In this document: piece after piece, positions 1 to 8,753 of the stretch
Layout: each line of letters opens with the position of its first letter
How positions within the stretch are numbered: the first letter of the stretch is position 1
Origin: Shewanella marinintestina
GTDB lineage: Bacteria; Pseudomonadota; Gammaproteobacteria; Enterobacterales; Shewanellaceae
Assembly (NCBI RefSeq): GCF_023283845.1
Contig: NZ_JAKILC010000011.1
Span: forward strand, 62,001 to 126,000
Length of the DNA: 64,000 nucleotides
Direction: 5' to 3'
The notes under the pieces: model-generated
Seen by the model: the letters and a program-made list of their open reading frames with translations, nothing else
Told to the model about the DNA's origin: nothing
The model's database searches: none
Translations under genes and position numbers: made by a program

Positions 1-187
1 TACCTGCAGGTGTGAGTTGTTGCCTGCGAGTGGTTCTATGCAGTAGCTGTACACCTACTGCAAGCTCTAAAGATTTTAGATGGTGACTGACCACAGACTT
101 AGACAGATCGAGTTTGTCTGCAGCCGCGCTTATCGAGCCGCTATCGACGATTTGTTTAAATATGGCCATATGCCGTAGATGATCCAT
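1..187 (-). CDS. LysR-family transcriptional regulator, N-terminal part (cut by window edge)
   Basis: The reverse strand reads from an ATG through 62 codons without a stop to the window edge. The residues form a LysR winged helix-turn-helix: an N-terminal MDHLRHMAIFKQIVDSGS, then SAAADKLDLSKSVVSHHLK as the recognition region and LLHRTTR after it. A GAGG ribosome-binding site lies nine bases before the ATG. The gene is divergent from the NTF2-like gene, so that gene is a plausible target, as is usual for LysR proteins. The ligand-binding domain is outside the window, so the inducer cannot be guessed. Confidence 0.85.
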   Translation of the reverse strand, partial: MDHLRHMAIFKQIVDSGSISAAADKLDLSKSVVSHHLKSLELAVGVQLLHRTTRRQQLTPAG

Positions 188-331
188 AGCCGTATACCTC
201 GGTGAATTAATTCTTTATTGTTCTGTTTAATCGAACAGTAATTATTGTTTTACCTAGATTATCAATGTCAATAGTCACTGTAAACTGAGTCTATATTGAG
301 ATATTGATTAACAACAAATATGGAGCAAAAC
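188..331. promoter_or_regulatory. Divergent promoter region with a short inverted repeat
   Basis: This is the shared region between the LysR gene and the NTF2-like gene. It contains the inverted repeat CTGTT-N6-AACAG at 223-238, a possible operator for the LysR protein. The assignment rests only on position and symmetry. Confidence 0.35.
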
Positions 332-697
332 ATGTCAGATAAATTACTCGATGCGGTAAAGCTAGCTAGCGCCACTTGGATGCAAGGTTTTAACACTCAA
401 AATGCAGCACAGTGCGCGGCACAGTATGCCGCCGATGCACCTATGTTAGCGCGTCCATTTGGTGAGTTTATCGGCACTGAAGCGATACAAGCCTTCTGGC
501 AAAACCTTATCGACCAAGGCTATCGTGATGTTGAATACACTAGCCCTGAGTTTAAAGTGCTAGATGAAAAATCGGTATTGCTGACTACTGCCTGGAAAAT
601 GAATAAAGCCCATGGTGTGGTACATAAAGAGATTTGGGTATTGCAAGATGATGGTACTGCCAAGCTTGTAGATGATGAGTTTGAAGTATTAGGTTAG
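332..697 (+). CDS. NTF2-like / SnoaL-like small protein
   Basis: This cytosolic protein of about 121 residues has the pattern of the NTF2-like/SnoaL superfamily. An N-terminal helix containing WMQGFNTQN leads to a conserved Y-A-A-D-A-P-M segment, then a mixed alpha-beta half barrel ending in KLVDDEFEVLG. Members range from ketosteroid-isomerase-like enzymes to simple ligand-binding proteins, so no reaction can be named. An upstream in-frame ATG at 320 exists, but the GGAG at 322-325 sits six bases before the ATG used here. The gene is divergent from a LysR gene and stands alone otherwise. Confidence 0.75.
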   Translation: MSDKLLDAVKLASATWMQGFNTQNAAQCAAQYAADAPMLARPFGEFIGTEAIQAFWQNLIDQGYRDVEYTSPEFKVLDEKSVLLTTAWKMNKAHGVVHKEIWVLQDDGTAKLVDDEFEVLG

Positions 698-1155
698 GCG
701 GCATAGCTGCTGTTATAACGACAAGCAAATATTGATATGTATAAGTTTAAGTAAGCGAGCTTGCTTGAACTTATATCAATCAGTATAAAGATTTGATTTA
801 CACCCTATTATTTCAGCATTTTATCTTTTGTTTTCTTATCGATTTTTACCGCATGCCACTCGCTTAATTTTTCATTAATTTGTGATTTATCCTTAGCCAT
901 TAAGATTGGCTTTTATTAAGTTTTTCTCTTCGTTAGTTATTGTTTGTAAAGCTATTTATGTGGAGGTCTCTCTCAGATGGTAATTAATTGAATCTTAAAT
1001 TGTTTTTTAGCTATTTTTGTTTTTTTATTTATGTGAGCCATACCTCTAAAGAAGTATGTTGATGAGAATTTAGTCACATAAAAGCCCTAGTTGAAACTTT
1101 AAGGTATTGACGGGGGAGTAAAAGGTCACGACTTAATAAAAATTATGGAGTGATG
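698..1155. other. AT-rich intergenic region with a long imperfect hairpin
   Basis: A long imperfect inverted repeat at 732-779 (TTGATAT arms with an internal AAGC/GCTT stem) follows the NTF2-like gene. It may end that transcript, although no T-run follows. The rest is AT-rich and should carry the promoter of the multiheme cytochrome gene. No clear CRP or FNR dyad was found. Confidence 0.4.
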
Positions 1156-2991
1156 ATGAGAAAATTTAATAAATGCAGTGTGGCGTTAATCGTCGCCACC
1201 GCTTTCGGTCTAGCAGCCTGTAGCGATGGTAAAGACGGTAATGATGGTGAAGATGGCACTAGCCCGCTACCACCGGTCGTTGAAGTGACCGAAACCACTA
1301 ATGTTGAAATGCTAAGTCATACCTTAGAAGAAGGTGCGGTGCGCTTTACGTTTGAAGTCACTAATGAAGAAGGCCTGCTGGTGGGGGGGCTTGAAAAAGT
1401 GAGTGCAGAAGTCGCTGAACTTACTGATAAAGGTATTGCTCGTAGCCGCCCTGATTTTGAAGGGACGATTGCGGGTGGTAGCGCTTCGAATGAAACCGAA
1501 GGCGCGAGTCTGACTATGACTGAAGATGGTCGCTATGAGTTCTTAGCACCTATGCCTGCGGTTAATGCTGGTACCGAGGGAATTATTCGCATCGCTGTGG
1601 GTGGCAGCGAAAAAATTGCTAAGTCTGCCTACATTATTGTCGATAAAACAGAAGGTTTACACACAACCTCAACTGCAACCTGTCATGGTTGTCACGTTGA
1701 TTACGCTGAATCTAGCCTCAAACATCCTAGTTATACTGCGATAAATACAGACGGTGAAACTGACTTAGTTGCCGGCTGTATGATGTGTCACGGTAACGTG
1801 GTGCGTGACGAGGGTGGATACGCACGTAATTCCATGCAAAAGATTGGTCATATCAATCATCAGAAGTTTGAAAAAGACTTTGAGCCTGCTAATTGTTACA
1901 CCTGTCATGCTGAGCCGATCACTAAAGTGAACTCTATGCAGACGTGTACCGATTGTCATGACGCTGCTGGTGTCGGTTCGACCGCAGTTGCAATGACATA
2001 CAGTGGCTTTAGTGAGTCTGATGATGTGCGTCTATTCCATAAGAAAGTTGCTGAAAAAGCCACGGTACGTGATGAGCATACATCAACGGTATCAGCACCT
2101 TATATGAATACGGATGCGGGTTACTGTACTGATATTGCTTTGTTTAAAGGCGAAGAGCAGCTTAATCTTGAAAGCTTATTAGCTGACGGTACAGTGTCTT
2201 ACCTAGGCGCTTACCTGCATGGTTATGACAATGCCTCTATTGTTGGCCGCGCGGCACGAACTAGCACGACCACATATGATGCTAACGGTACGGCTTCAGT
2301 CTGTTTTGCCAGCTTAGATGCGACTTTCCCTGAGTTAATGGCAAGCTCACGCATTACCTTTAATTTTGGTGATGACGCAGGATATGACGGTGTTACCTTG
2401 CATGGTTACTCAGATATGATGTCGGGCGAGCTTTACGAGCGTCGCCATAGCGTGACAGTTGATAGCTGTAGCACTTGTCACAACAACGAAACCAATTACC
2501 ACAAGAACGGTAGCTATGCCGATGGTGGTTTAGGTTGTGTTGCTTGTCATAACAACGGCCAAGATCGTAGCTCGAAGAACTCAGCGCCAGGCTTTGGCCC
2601 TATGGTTCACAGCATGCACTGGGGCGTAGGTAGCTCTGCTGTAACGGGTGAGCCAAACTCGGCGACTAAGCTTAATGCTGAAAACTGTGTCGCTTGTCAT
2701 GCCGAAGGTATCGACTTAAATGCTGTACCTAATCAGTACATGCTTTCGAAAGCCTTTAATGGTGGCACTGCTGGTGTGGCATCAAGCCCAGTAACGGCTA
2801 ATTGTTTTGCATGTCACGATAGTGACCAAGCGCTTAACCACATGAAGTCGAATGGCGGCGAAATCAATACTCCGGTTGATCATACTGGCGATTGGTTCAG
2901 CCAAGGCACTTCAGAGTCGTGCGCTACTTGTCACGCAGAAGGTCGTTCATACGGTATTGAAAAGTACCACGTGTTTGACCGTAAAGAATAA
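1156..2991 (+). CDS. Outer-surface multiheme c-type cytochrome lipoprotein, OmcA/MtrC type, nine CXXCH
   Basis: This protein of about 611 residues begins with a lipoprotein signal whose lipobox LAAC places the lipidated cysteine at residue 22. An acidic Gly/Asp-rich linker follows. Nine CXXCH heme c sites are visible (CHGCH, CMMCH, CYTCH, CTDCH, then CSTCH, CVACH, CVACH, CFACH, CATCH), in a four-plus-five split around a central heme-free domain with two extra cysteines. The layout matches the OmcA/MtrC family, which passes electrons to extracellular acceptors; typical members have ten hemes, so one site of the first cluster is missing. Start chosen: GGAG at 1147-1150 serves the third of three start-like codons. 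No mtrAB-type partner lies nearby. Confidence 0.88.
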   Translation: MRKFNKCSVALIVATAFGLAACSDGKDGNDGEDGTSPLPPVVEVTETTNVEMLSHTLEEGAVRFTFEVTNEEGLLVGGLEKVSAEVAELTDKGIARSRPDFEGTIAGGSASNETEGASLTMTEDGRYEFLAPMPAVNAGTEGIIRIAVGGSEKIAKSAYIIVDKTEGLHTTSTATCHGCHVDYAESSLKHPSYTAINTDGETDLVAGCMMCHGNVVRDEGGYARNSMQKIGHINHQKFEKDFEPANCYTCHAEPITKVNSMQTCTDCHDAAGVGSTAVAMTYSGFSESDDVRLFHKKVAEKATVRDEHTSTVSAPYMNTDAGYCTDIALFKGEEQLNLESLLADGTVSYLGAYLHGYDNASIVGRAARTSTTTYDANGTASVCFASLDATFPELMASSRITFNFGDDAGYDGVTLHGYSDMMSGELYERRHSVTVDSCSTCHNNETNYHKNGSYADGGLGCVACHNNGQDRSSKNSAPGFGPMVHSMHWGVGSSAVTGEPNSATKLNAENCVACHAEGIDLNAVPNQYMLSKAFNGGTAGVASSPVTANCFACHDSDQALNHMKSNGGEINTPVDHTGDWFSQGTSESCATCHAEGRSYGIEKYHVFDRKE

Positions 2992-2998
2992 AAAGTAA

Positions 2999-3066
2999 CG
3001 GTTAGCTGCTCCCTGCAACTGGCTAACCGGCCACTTTTTTAGGGCTCTATAATAGAGCCCTTTTTT
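2999..3066 (+). terminator. Tandem hairpins ending with a rho-independent terminator
   Basis: A first hairpin pairs CGGTTAGC (2999-3006) with GCTAACCG (3022-3029). A second is a strong terminator: GGGCTCTAT (3042-3050) pairs with ATAGAGCCC (3052-3060) and six T follow. It lies just before the end of the convergent LysR gene. Confidence 0.85.
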
Positions 3067-3068
3067 AG

Positions 3069-4013
3069 CTACTCATCAAAATCAGGTCGCTGGATAAAAT
3101 CCGGCACATCTAATACTCGGTTTTGCCAATTATCAAATAGCGCTTGATAGAGAAACTCAATAAAGACTTGGTAACGTCTTGGTAAGTAGACTCGCTGAGG
3201 AATACTCATCGTCACTAAGCTTTGTTTCATCGGAAAGTCATCTAATATTGTGACTAACTCTTGCCTCTCTAACGCATCATGAGCAATAACCAACGGAATC
3301 GCAGCGATGCCCAACCCTTCAATTGCCGCTTCACGCATTAAAGTAATGTTATTCGTTTCCAGCCGAGATTGCGGCTCTACAGTGAGCCACTTTTTACCAT
3401 TAAACAGCGTCCAGTTACCGTCTATATGTGGTGAACCTAGACGGATACATTGATGTTCAACTAATTGCTCAGGCGTGCTTGGTTCGCCATATTTCTCAAT
3501 GTACTTAGGGCTAGCCATTAAAATCTTAGGCGTATTAATCAAGGCGTAAGTTTTTAAGCGTTCATCAGTTTGTTCGGTAATTTGAAACAGCATATCTATA
3601 CCTTCACCAACCACATCAACTTGGCGATTAGTGAGTTCTGCTTCAATGGTTATATCAGGATACAAGGCCAAAAAACGCGCGAAAATACGTCCGAAATACA
3701 GCTGACCCATTTCGATAGGGCAGACAATTTTTAAGTGGCCCTTAACGGTTTGCTGCCTAGCGCTGAGCTGGTCTTCTGCGTTAGTGAGATCCACAAGAAT
3801 ACGATTGACTCGATGGTAGTAATCAGCGCCTGCCTCGGTGAGTTTGAGTGCACGGGTTGTGCGATACAGTAGTTGTACGCCAGCATCGGCTTCTAGCTCT
3901 GCTACTTTACGGCTTACTGTGGCTTTGGTTAGCCCCAGCACATTAGCAGCTTTAGTGAAGCTACCTTGTTCGACCACTTGAACAAACATTTGGATGCGGT
4001 TGAGATCTATCAT
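3069..4013 (-). CDS. LysR-family regulator, probable regulator of the adjacent efflux genes
   Basis: This protein of 314 residues is a full-length LysR regulator. The N-terminal winged helix-turn-helix (residues 1-60) contains GSFTKAANVLGLTKATVSRK and LLYRTTRALKLTEAG. The effector-binding domain (about 90-295) has a typical C-terminal pattern. It belongs to the CrgA/AaeR-like branch by its NITLMREAAIEGLGIAAIP segment. It is divergent from the HlyD-MFS pair 94 bases away, which suggests that it controls that pump and possibly itself. AGGTG precedes the ATG. The inducing compound is unknown. Confidence 0.92.
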   Translation of the reverse strand: MIDLNRIQMFVQVVEQGSFTKAANVLGLTKATVSRKVAELEADAGVQLLYRTTRALKLTEAGADYYHRVNRILVDLTNAEDQLSARQQTVKGHLKIVCPIEMGQLYFGRIFARFLALYPDITIEAELTNRQVDVVGEGIDMLFQITEQTDERLKTYALINTPKILMASPKYIEKYGEPSTPEQLVEHQCIRLGSPHIDGNWTLFNGKKWLTVEPQSRLETNNITLMREAAIEGLGIAAIPLVIAHDALERQELVTILDDFPMKQSLVTMSIPQRVYLPRRYQVFIEFLYQALFDNWQNRVLDVPDFIQRPDFDE

Positions 4014-4107
4014 TGTTACACCTGTGAAACAGTGGGTAATATTTTAGCTATCTAATAACTATGTTGAGACAGTAGTAAACTATGACCCACTAATCAAGGA
4101 GTCATTC

Positions 4108-5181
4108 ATGTCAAAAACTAAGTTATATTTCGGGATTCCTGTTGTTCTTATTGCGTTAGTCGCTGGTGGTTACTACTGGTGGAGCCAAGTACGTAATTTT
4201 GAATCTACCGATAACGCCTATGTAGAAGCCGATATTTCTCATATTAGCGTTAAAGTCCCGGGCTATGTAACGGCCACATTTGTTACAGATAATCAGCATG
4301 TTAAGCAAGGTCAGTTATTGGCTCAGCTTGAAGATAGCCAGTTTGCCGCTAAAGTCGCACAAAGTCAGGCATCACTGTCTAGCGCCAAGGCGCAAGGGCA
4401 AACATTAAATGCGCAAGTGGATCTGCAACAGGCGTTAATTTCACAGGCCAAAGCCAGTGTCGTGGCCGCAGAAGCAGAGCAAGTGCGTAGCCAGCAGCAA
4501 TTAAGTCGCGCATCTAAGCTAAAAGTTAAAAACTACAGCTCGCAAGATGCGGTTGATGAAGCGCAAGCAGGGTTTGAGTCCGCTAGCGCCCATGTTGATG
4601 AAGCTAAAGCGGCGCTCGTTGCTAAGCAGCGTGAGCTAAAAGTGCTAACGGCGCAATTAGTTGAGGCGGATTCCAGTGTTGAGCAAGCAAAAGCGGGTTT
4701 GGCATTGGCGAAAATTCAACTCGCCGACACGCGAATTACCGCGCCGTTTAGCGGAATTATAGGTAAACGTGGTGCTCAGCAAGGTCAATATGTACAGCCG
4801 GGACAGGCTATTTACAGCTTAGTGCCAGATGAAGCTGTGTGGATCACTGCTAACTTTAAAGAAACCCAAATTGCCCACATGCATGCTGGTCAGCCAGTTG
4901 CGATTGAGCTAGATGCTTTTTCTGGCAAGCATTTTACTGGGGTAATTGATAGCTTAGCACCCGCTTCTGGCGCTAAATTTAGTTTATTACCTGCTGAAAA
5001 TGCGACCGGTAACTTTACCAAAATTGTACAACGGATCCCTGTGCGTATCCGGCTTGATAGCGACTCGGCGACTAAACTTGATCACGGCAAAATCGTACCA
5101 GGGCTGAGTGCATTGGTGAAGGTGGATACTGCGAGTGATGCGCTGAGCACTGATGTTGTTGCTAACAGAGCGCAATACTAA
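4108..5181 (+). CDS. HlyD/EmrA-type membrane fusion protein of a multidrug efflux pump
   Basis: This is the periplasmic adaptor that links an inner-membrane pump to an outer-membrane channel. A single N-terminal membrane helix (about 8-26) is followed by the STDNAYVEAD motif typical of EmrA-like adaptors. Next come a biotinyl-lipoyl half (VKVPGYV), a long Ala/Gln-rich coiled-coil hairpin (about 85-200), the second lipoyl half (RITAPFSGIIGKRGAQQGQYV) and beta-barrel domains. AAGGAG precedes the ATG. Its TAA stop overlaps the ATG of the MFS gene by one base, so the two are translationally coupled. No outer-membrane component is present, so TolC would be encoded elsewhere. Confidence 0.92.
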   Translation: MSKTKLYFGIPVVLIALVAGGYYWWSQVRNFESTDNAYVEADISHISVKVPGYVTATFVTDNQHVKQGQLLAQLEDSQFAAKVAQSQASLSSAKAQGQTLNAQVDLQQALISQAKASVVAAEAEQVRSQQQLSRASKLKVKNYSSQDAVDEAQAGFESASAHVDEAKAALVAKQRELKVLTAQLVEADSSVEQAKAGLALAKIQLADTRITAPFSGIIGKRGAQQGQYVQPGQAIYSLVPDEAVWITANFKETQIAHMHAGQPVAIELDAFSGKHFTGVIDSLAPASGAKFSLLPAENATGNFTKIVQRIPVRIRLDSDSATKLDHGKIVPGLSALVKVDTASDALSTDVVANRAQY

Positions 5182-6788
5182 TGTCTGTGGTTAATACAGA
5201 CCTCAAAGGCACAGATAATTACACGCCACTCAATACGTTTGAGGGAGTGGAGCCCGGTAGCCGTCGTGCTTGGATAGCTGTTTTTGGCGGACTTATCGGC
5301 GCATTTATGGCGATTTTGGATATCCAAATCACTAACGCCTCGATGAAAGAGATCCAAGGTGGCTTAGGTGCAACGCTAGAGGAAGGCTCTTGGATCGCGA
5401 CTGCATATCTCGTCGCAGAGATGATTGCCATTCCACTATCAGGCTGGTTGAGCAAAGGGCTCGATATTCGCCGTTATATGCTGTGGAATTGCGCGATATT
5501 TATATTGGCGTCATTGCTTTGTTCAGTTGCTTGGAACCTTGAATCTATGATCGCCTTTAGGGCGATGCAGGGCTTTTTTGGTGGTGCACTCATCCCCATG
5601 GCCTTTAGGCTTATTTTAGAATATTTACCCGATAGCAAACGTGCCGTCGGTATGGCGTTATTTGGTATTACAGCAACCTTTGCGCCATCAATAGGCCCTA
5701 CATTAGGCGGTTGGCTCACTGAGCAATTTAGTTGGCACTATCTGTTTTACATCAATGTGCCACCAGGGCTCGTGGTGATGTCGATGCTGGCCTATGGTTT
5801 AGTTAAAAAGCCAATTAATTGGCCAGAGCTTAAAAATGTTGATGTGACCAGTGTGGTGACGATGGCTCTTGGCATGGGCTGCCTAGAAGTGGTGCTTGAA
5901 GAGGGTAACCGTAAAGACTGGTTTGGCTCAGATCTTATCCGTAATCTAGCGATTGTAGCGGCGGTAAATATTGCGATTTTCGTTTATCTGCAATTTAAGA
6001 AAAAAGATCCATTGGTGAACTTGCGACTACTAGCAAATCGCGACTTTAGCTTATCGACTATTGCGTATTTCTTACTGGGATTAGCACTGTTTTCGTCGAT
6101 TTATATGGTGCCGCTTTATCTGTCGCAGATCCAAAATTATAACTCATTAGAAATTGGCGAGGTGTTAATGTGGCTTGGCTTTCCGCAGCTACTCATCTTG
6201 CCTTTTATGCCTAAGTTAATGCAGCGTTTTGATAATCGTTATTTAGCTGGCTTTGGCTTTTTTATGTTTGGCGTGAGTTATTACATGAACTGCCATATGA
6301 CAGCAGACTTTGCCGGTCCGCAATTGATAGCCTCTATGGTTGTTCGAGCCATTGGCCAGCCGTTTATTATGGTGCCAATCGGTATGTTGGCGACCTCAAG
6401 ACTATTAAAATCTGAAAATGCGTCAGCGTCGACGGTATTAAACGTAGTGCGTAACCTCGGTGGTGCAGTGGGTATCGCTTTAGTGTCGACTTTGACCGAC
6501 AACTTAGGTCGAGTGCATTTAGCGCAGATGAAAGAAACCTTACCGGCAGTTAGCCCGCTTGCTAATGGCTATTTACAGCAAACCGCGGGCATGTTGCAAG
6601 CGGCGGGATCGGATCCAATAACCGCAAGCCAACAAGCATCAGCTTTGCTTGGGCAAACCATGCAGCAGCAAGCTATGGTGCAAGCATACAATGATGTATT
6701 TTTTATTATGGCAGCTTTGCTGATGGTGGCAGTGGTGTCGGTTTTGTCTATCCGCAAACCTATCGCTCAAGCGTCAGTAAGTCACTAA
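5181..6788 (+). CDS. DHA2-family MFS multidrug efflux permease, EmrB-like
   Basis: This 535-residue inner-membrane protein has the 14-helix pattern of the DHA2 drug:H+ antiporters. It contains the early motif FMAILDIQITNASMKEIQ, the helix-4 region RAMQGFFGGALIPMAF and the helix-5 motif FAPSIGPTLGGWLTE, which is motif C of drug exporters. It partners the preceding adaptor in an EmrAB-like tripartite pump. The start overlaps the adaptor stop as TAATG. The substrate is unknown. Confidence 0.92.
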   Translation: MSVVNTDLKGTDNYTPLNTFEGVEPGSRRAWIAVFGGLIGAFMAILDIQITNASMKEIQGGLGATLEEGSWIATAYLVAEMIAIPLSGWLSKGLDIRRYMLWNCAIFILASLLCSVAWNLESMIAFRAMQGFFGGALIPMAFRLILEYLPDSKRAVGMALFGITATFAPSIGPTLGGWLTEQFSWHYLFYINVPPGLVVMSMLAYGLVKKPINWPELKNVDVTSVVTMALGMGCLEVVLEEGNRKDWFGSDLIRNLAIVAAVNIAIFVYLQFKKKDPLVNLRLLANRDFSLSTIAYFLLGLALFSSIYMVPLYLSQIQNYNSLEIGEVLMWLGFPQLLILPFMPKLMQRFDNRYLAGFGFFMFGVSYYMNCHMTADFAGPQLIASMVVRAIGQPFIMVPIGMLATSRLLKSENASASTVLNVVRNLGGAVGIALVSTLTDNLGRVHLAQMKETLPAVSPLANGYLQQTAGMLQAAGSDPITASQQASALLGQTMQQQAMVQAYNDVFFIMAALLMVAVVSVLSIRKPIAQASVSH

Positions 6789-6799
6789 TTGATAAAGTT

Positions 6800-6853
6800 G
6801 CTAAATCTAAATTCAATTTACTCTACTGAGTTTACGATTTAGCGCCTGTTTTT
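6800..6853 (+). terminator. Probable terminator after the efflux operon
   Basis: GCTAAATC (6800-6807) pairs with GATTTAGC (6836-6843) around a 28-base loop, and GCCTGTTTTTATC follows. The loop is long, so efficiency is uncertain. Confidence 0.5.
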
Positions 6854-6907
6854 ATCATAGTGAAATGCTAGACTGCTGCTCTACTAAGTTGTTTTGGAGC
6901 GTTTCCT

Positions 6908-7369
6908 ATGCTTTGGAAATCCTTGTCTTTTTCTGAACTTTCATTGAATGAATTGTACGACCTACTGAAACTACGAGTGGACGTGTTTGTGGTTGAACAA
7001 AACTGTCCGTATCCAGAGCTCGATAATAAAGATCGTCACAGCCAGACCCAGCATCTTTTAGGCATCGATGAGCAAGGCGTTATCCAAGCTTATGCGCGTG
7101 TGCTAGCGCCCGGTGTGAGTTATCCAGATGCCAGTATTGGCCGTGTTATTGTGGCTGAAGCGGTGCGTGGCGGTGGCGTGGCACATACCTTGATGCAAAA
7201 AGCGATTGCGATTTCTAACAAGCGCTGGCCTGAGCATAATATTCAATTAGGCGGTCAAGAGCACTTAAAAGGCTTTTATCAGCAGCAGGGATTTGAGCCG
7301 GTGTCAGAGATGTATTTAGAAGACGGTATTCCGCATGTAGACATGCTCTTAACCATCAGCAGGTCTTAA
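6908..7369 (+). CDS. elaA: GNAT-family N-acetyltransferase, ElaA
   Basis: This 153-residue protein matches the ElaA family of the GNAT fold. It opens with LSLNELYDLLKLRVDVFVVEQNCPYPELD, a family signature, and has the acetyl-CoA binding segment IGRVIVAEAVRGGGVAHTLM with the R-G-x-G-x-A-like loop (about 75-95). The C-terminal GFYQQQGFEPVSEMYLEDGIPHVDM is also characteristic. GGAG lies nine bases before the ATG. ElaA substrates are not established. The gene appears monocistronic with its own terminator. Confidence 0.92.
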   Translation: MLWKSLSFSELSLNELYDLLKLRVDVFVVEQNCPYPELDNKDRHSQTQHLLGIDEQGVIQAYARVLAPGVSYPDASIGRVIVAEAVRGGGVAHTLMQKAIAISNKRWPEHNIQLGGQEHLKGFYQQQGFEPVSEMYLEDGIPHVDMLLTISRS

Positions 7370-7384
7370 TTCAACGTCAAATTC

Positions 7385-7407
7385 AGCGCGCGAATGTGCG
7401 CTTTTTT
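7385..7407 (+). terminator. Rho-independent terminator after elaA
   Basis: The short GC stem AGCGC (7385-7389) with GCGCT (7397-7401) is followed directly by six T. Confidence 0.75.
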
Positions 7408-7448
7408 GTATTTTGCGCATCTCTATTCATATTCCTCATAAATCAAAC

Positions 7449-7712
7449 TTAAGCGAGTAATCGAGTGCTAGAGGTTTGTCTCGTTAGGACTTCTGGGGAA
7501 TAGTTAACATCACCATTCTTGCTAATGGTTGCCAAGGTATTATGTTGTTTCACAAATGCTTGTGGTCCACTAGGTAGCTGCCTAACGAATAACAAAATAA
7601 AGCCAAATTTATTTAAATCATATAGGGCTATTTTCTGCTCGGCAGTCATATTATTCCAGTGTTGCTCATTGCTGCGATCTTGCCTATTCGTCGCAGTTGA
7701 AACTATTGGCAT
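7449..7712 (-). CDS. Small protein of unknown function
   Basis: This 87-residue ORF has a good AGGA ribosome-binding site seven bases before its ATG and codon use like its neighbours. It is not recognised with certainty. The central block TAEQKIALYDLNKFGFILLFVRQLPSGPQAFV looks like a folded basic domain, with no signal peptide or cysteine. An opposing 69-codon frame on the plus strand lacks a ribosome-binding site and is taken as a shadow. It lies alone between elaA and the radical SAM gene. Confidence 0.6.
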   Translation of the reverse strand: MPIVSTATNRQDRSNEQHWNNMTAEQKIALYDLNKFGFILLFVRQLPSGPQAFVKQHNTLATISKNGDVNYSPEVLTRQTSSTRLLA

Positions 7713-7857
7713 CGGTTCATCCTTTTGATATTCGTAGATTACTAATCTAGCGATCTTTTACGCTAAAAAGTGTATTTAGGTTCATCAAATATTTATTTTT
7801 ATCGTGAAAAATGCTCAACTTGTCTTTCTGTAAGTTCGGCTTGCTTAGGAGTCTGTT

Positions 7858-8742
7858 GTGCTCAATTATATTGAACCCGTGTTTCGTCCACCGTCAGAGT
7901 GGAAATCTCTGATCCTGCAAGTCACTAATGGTTGCAGCTGGAATCAATGTAGCTTTTGCGACATGTACACCGAGCCACAAAAACGCTTTCGAGCGCAAAA
8001 GGCCGATAAGATTGAGCAAGATCTTATCGCGGTCGCTAGCTCTAAAGCCCATATCAGCCGAGTATTTTTGGCTGACGGTGATGCGATGACCCTGCCTTTT
8101 GCACGCTTAGAAGCCATCTGCTTGTTGATAAAGCAATACTTACCTAACGTGACTCGCATTAGCAGTTACTGCCTACCGCGTAACATCAATAACAAAACGC
8201 CAGAGCAGTTGCAGTGCTTAAGAGAACTCGGTCTAAGCTTGCTGTATATCGGTTGTGAAAGTGGCGATGATGAAGTGCTAGCCCACATTAAAAAAGGCGA
8301 AACCTACGCATCTTCTCTGGCAGCGCTAGAAAAAATTAAAGCTGCGGGTATTAAGGCTTCAGTAATGATATTAAATGGTTTAGGTGGGGTTGAGTTATCT
8401 AAGCAGCATGCTGAAAACTCTGCCAAGTTAATGAATGCAGCTCAGCCTGAGTATTTGTCGACTCTAGTGGTGACTTTGCCTTTAGGCACCGAGCGTATGG
8501 ACGCTGCATTTGATGGCCATTTTCAGCTACCGAGTCAAGCGCAGTTATTTACTGAGATGCATACTTTGTTGACCCATCTAGAGCTAGATAAAACCGTGTT
8601 TCGCTCAGATCACGCATCTAATTATTTAGTACTTAAAGGTATACTGGGCAAAGATAAAGCTAGCCTAGTCGCCCAAGTTGAAGCGGCAATGCACACCCCT
8701 GAGCGAATTGATTTACGTCAAGACTGGCAAAGAGGCTTGTAG
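7858..8742 (+). CDS. Radical SAM protein
   Basis: This 294-residue protein carries the iron-sulfur motif CSWNQCSFC (CX4CX2C) near residue 26, in the G-C-x-x-N-x-C-x-F-C form used by a COG1032-like radical SAM branch. The cysteines should hold the [4Fe-4S] cluster that cleaves S-adenosylmethionine. A glycine-rich SAM-binding region and the ISSYCLPRNIN and LYIGCESGDDEVL segments follow, as expected for a TIM-barrel core. No B12-binding or tRNA-binding domain is seen, so the substrate is unknown. The start is GTG, six bases after AGGAG at 7847-7851. Confidence 0.88.
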   Translation: MLNYIEPVFRPPSEWKSLILQVTNGCSWNQCSFCDMYTEPQKRFRAQKADKIEQDLIAVASSKAHISRVFLADGDAMTLPFARLEAICLLIKQYLPNVTRISSYCLPRNINNKTPEQLQCLRELGLSLLYIGCESGDDEVLAHIKKGETYASSLAALEKIKAAGIKASVMILNGLGGVELSKQHAENSAKLMNAAQPEYLSTLVVTLPLGTERMDAAFDGHFQLPSQAQLFTEMHTLLTHLELDKTVFRSDHASNYLVLKGILGKDKASLVAQVEAAMHTPERIDLRQDWQRGL

Positions 8743-8753
8743 AGCTAAATCAT

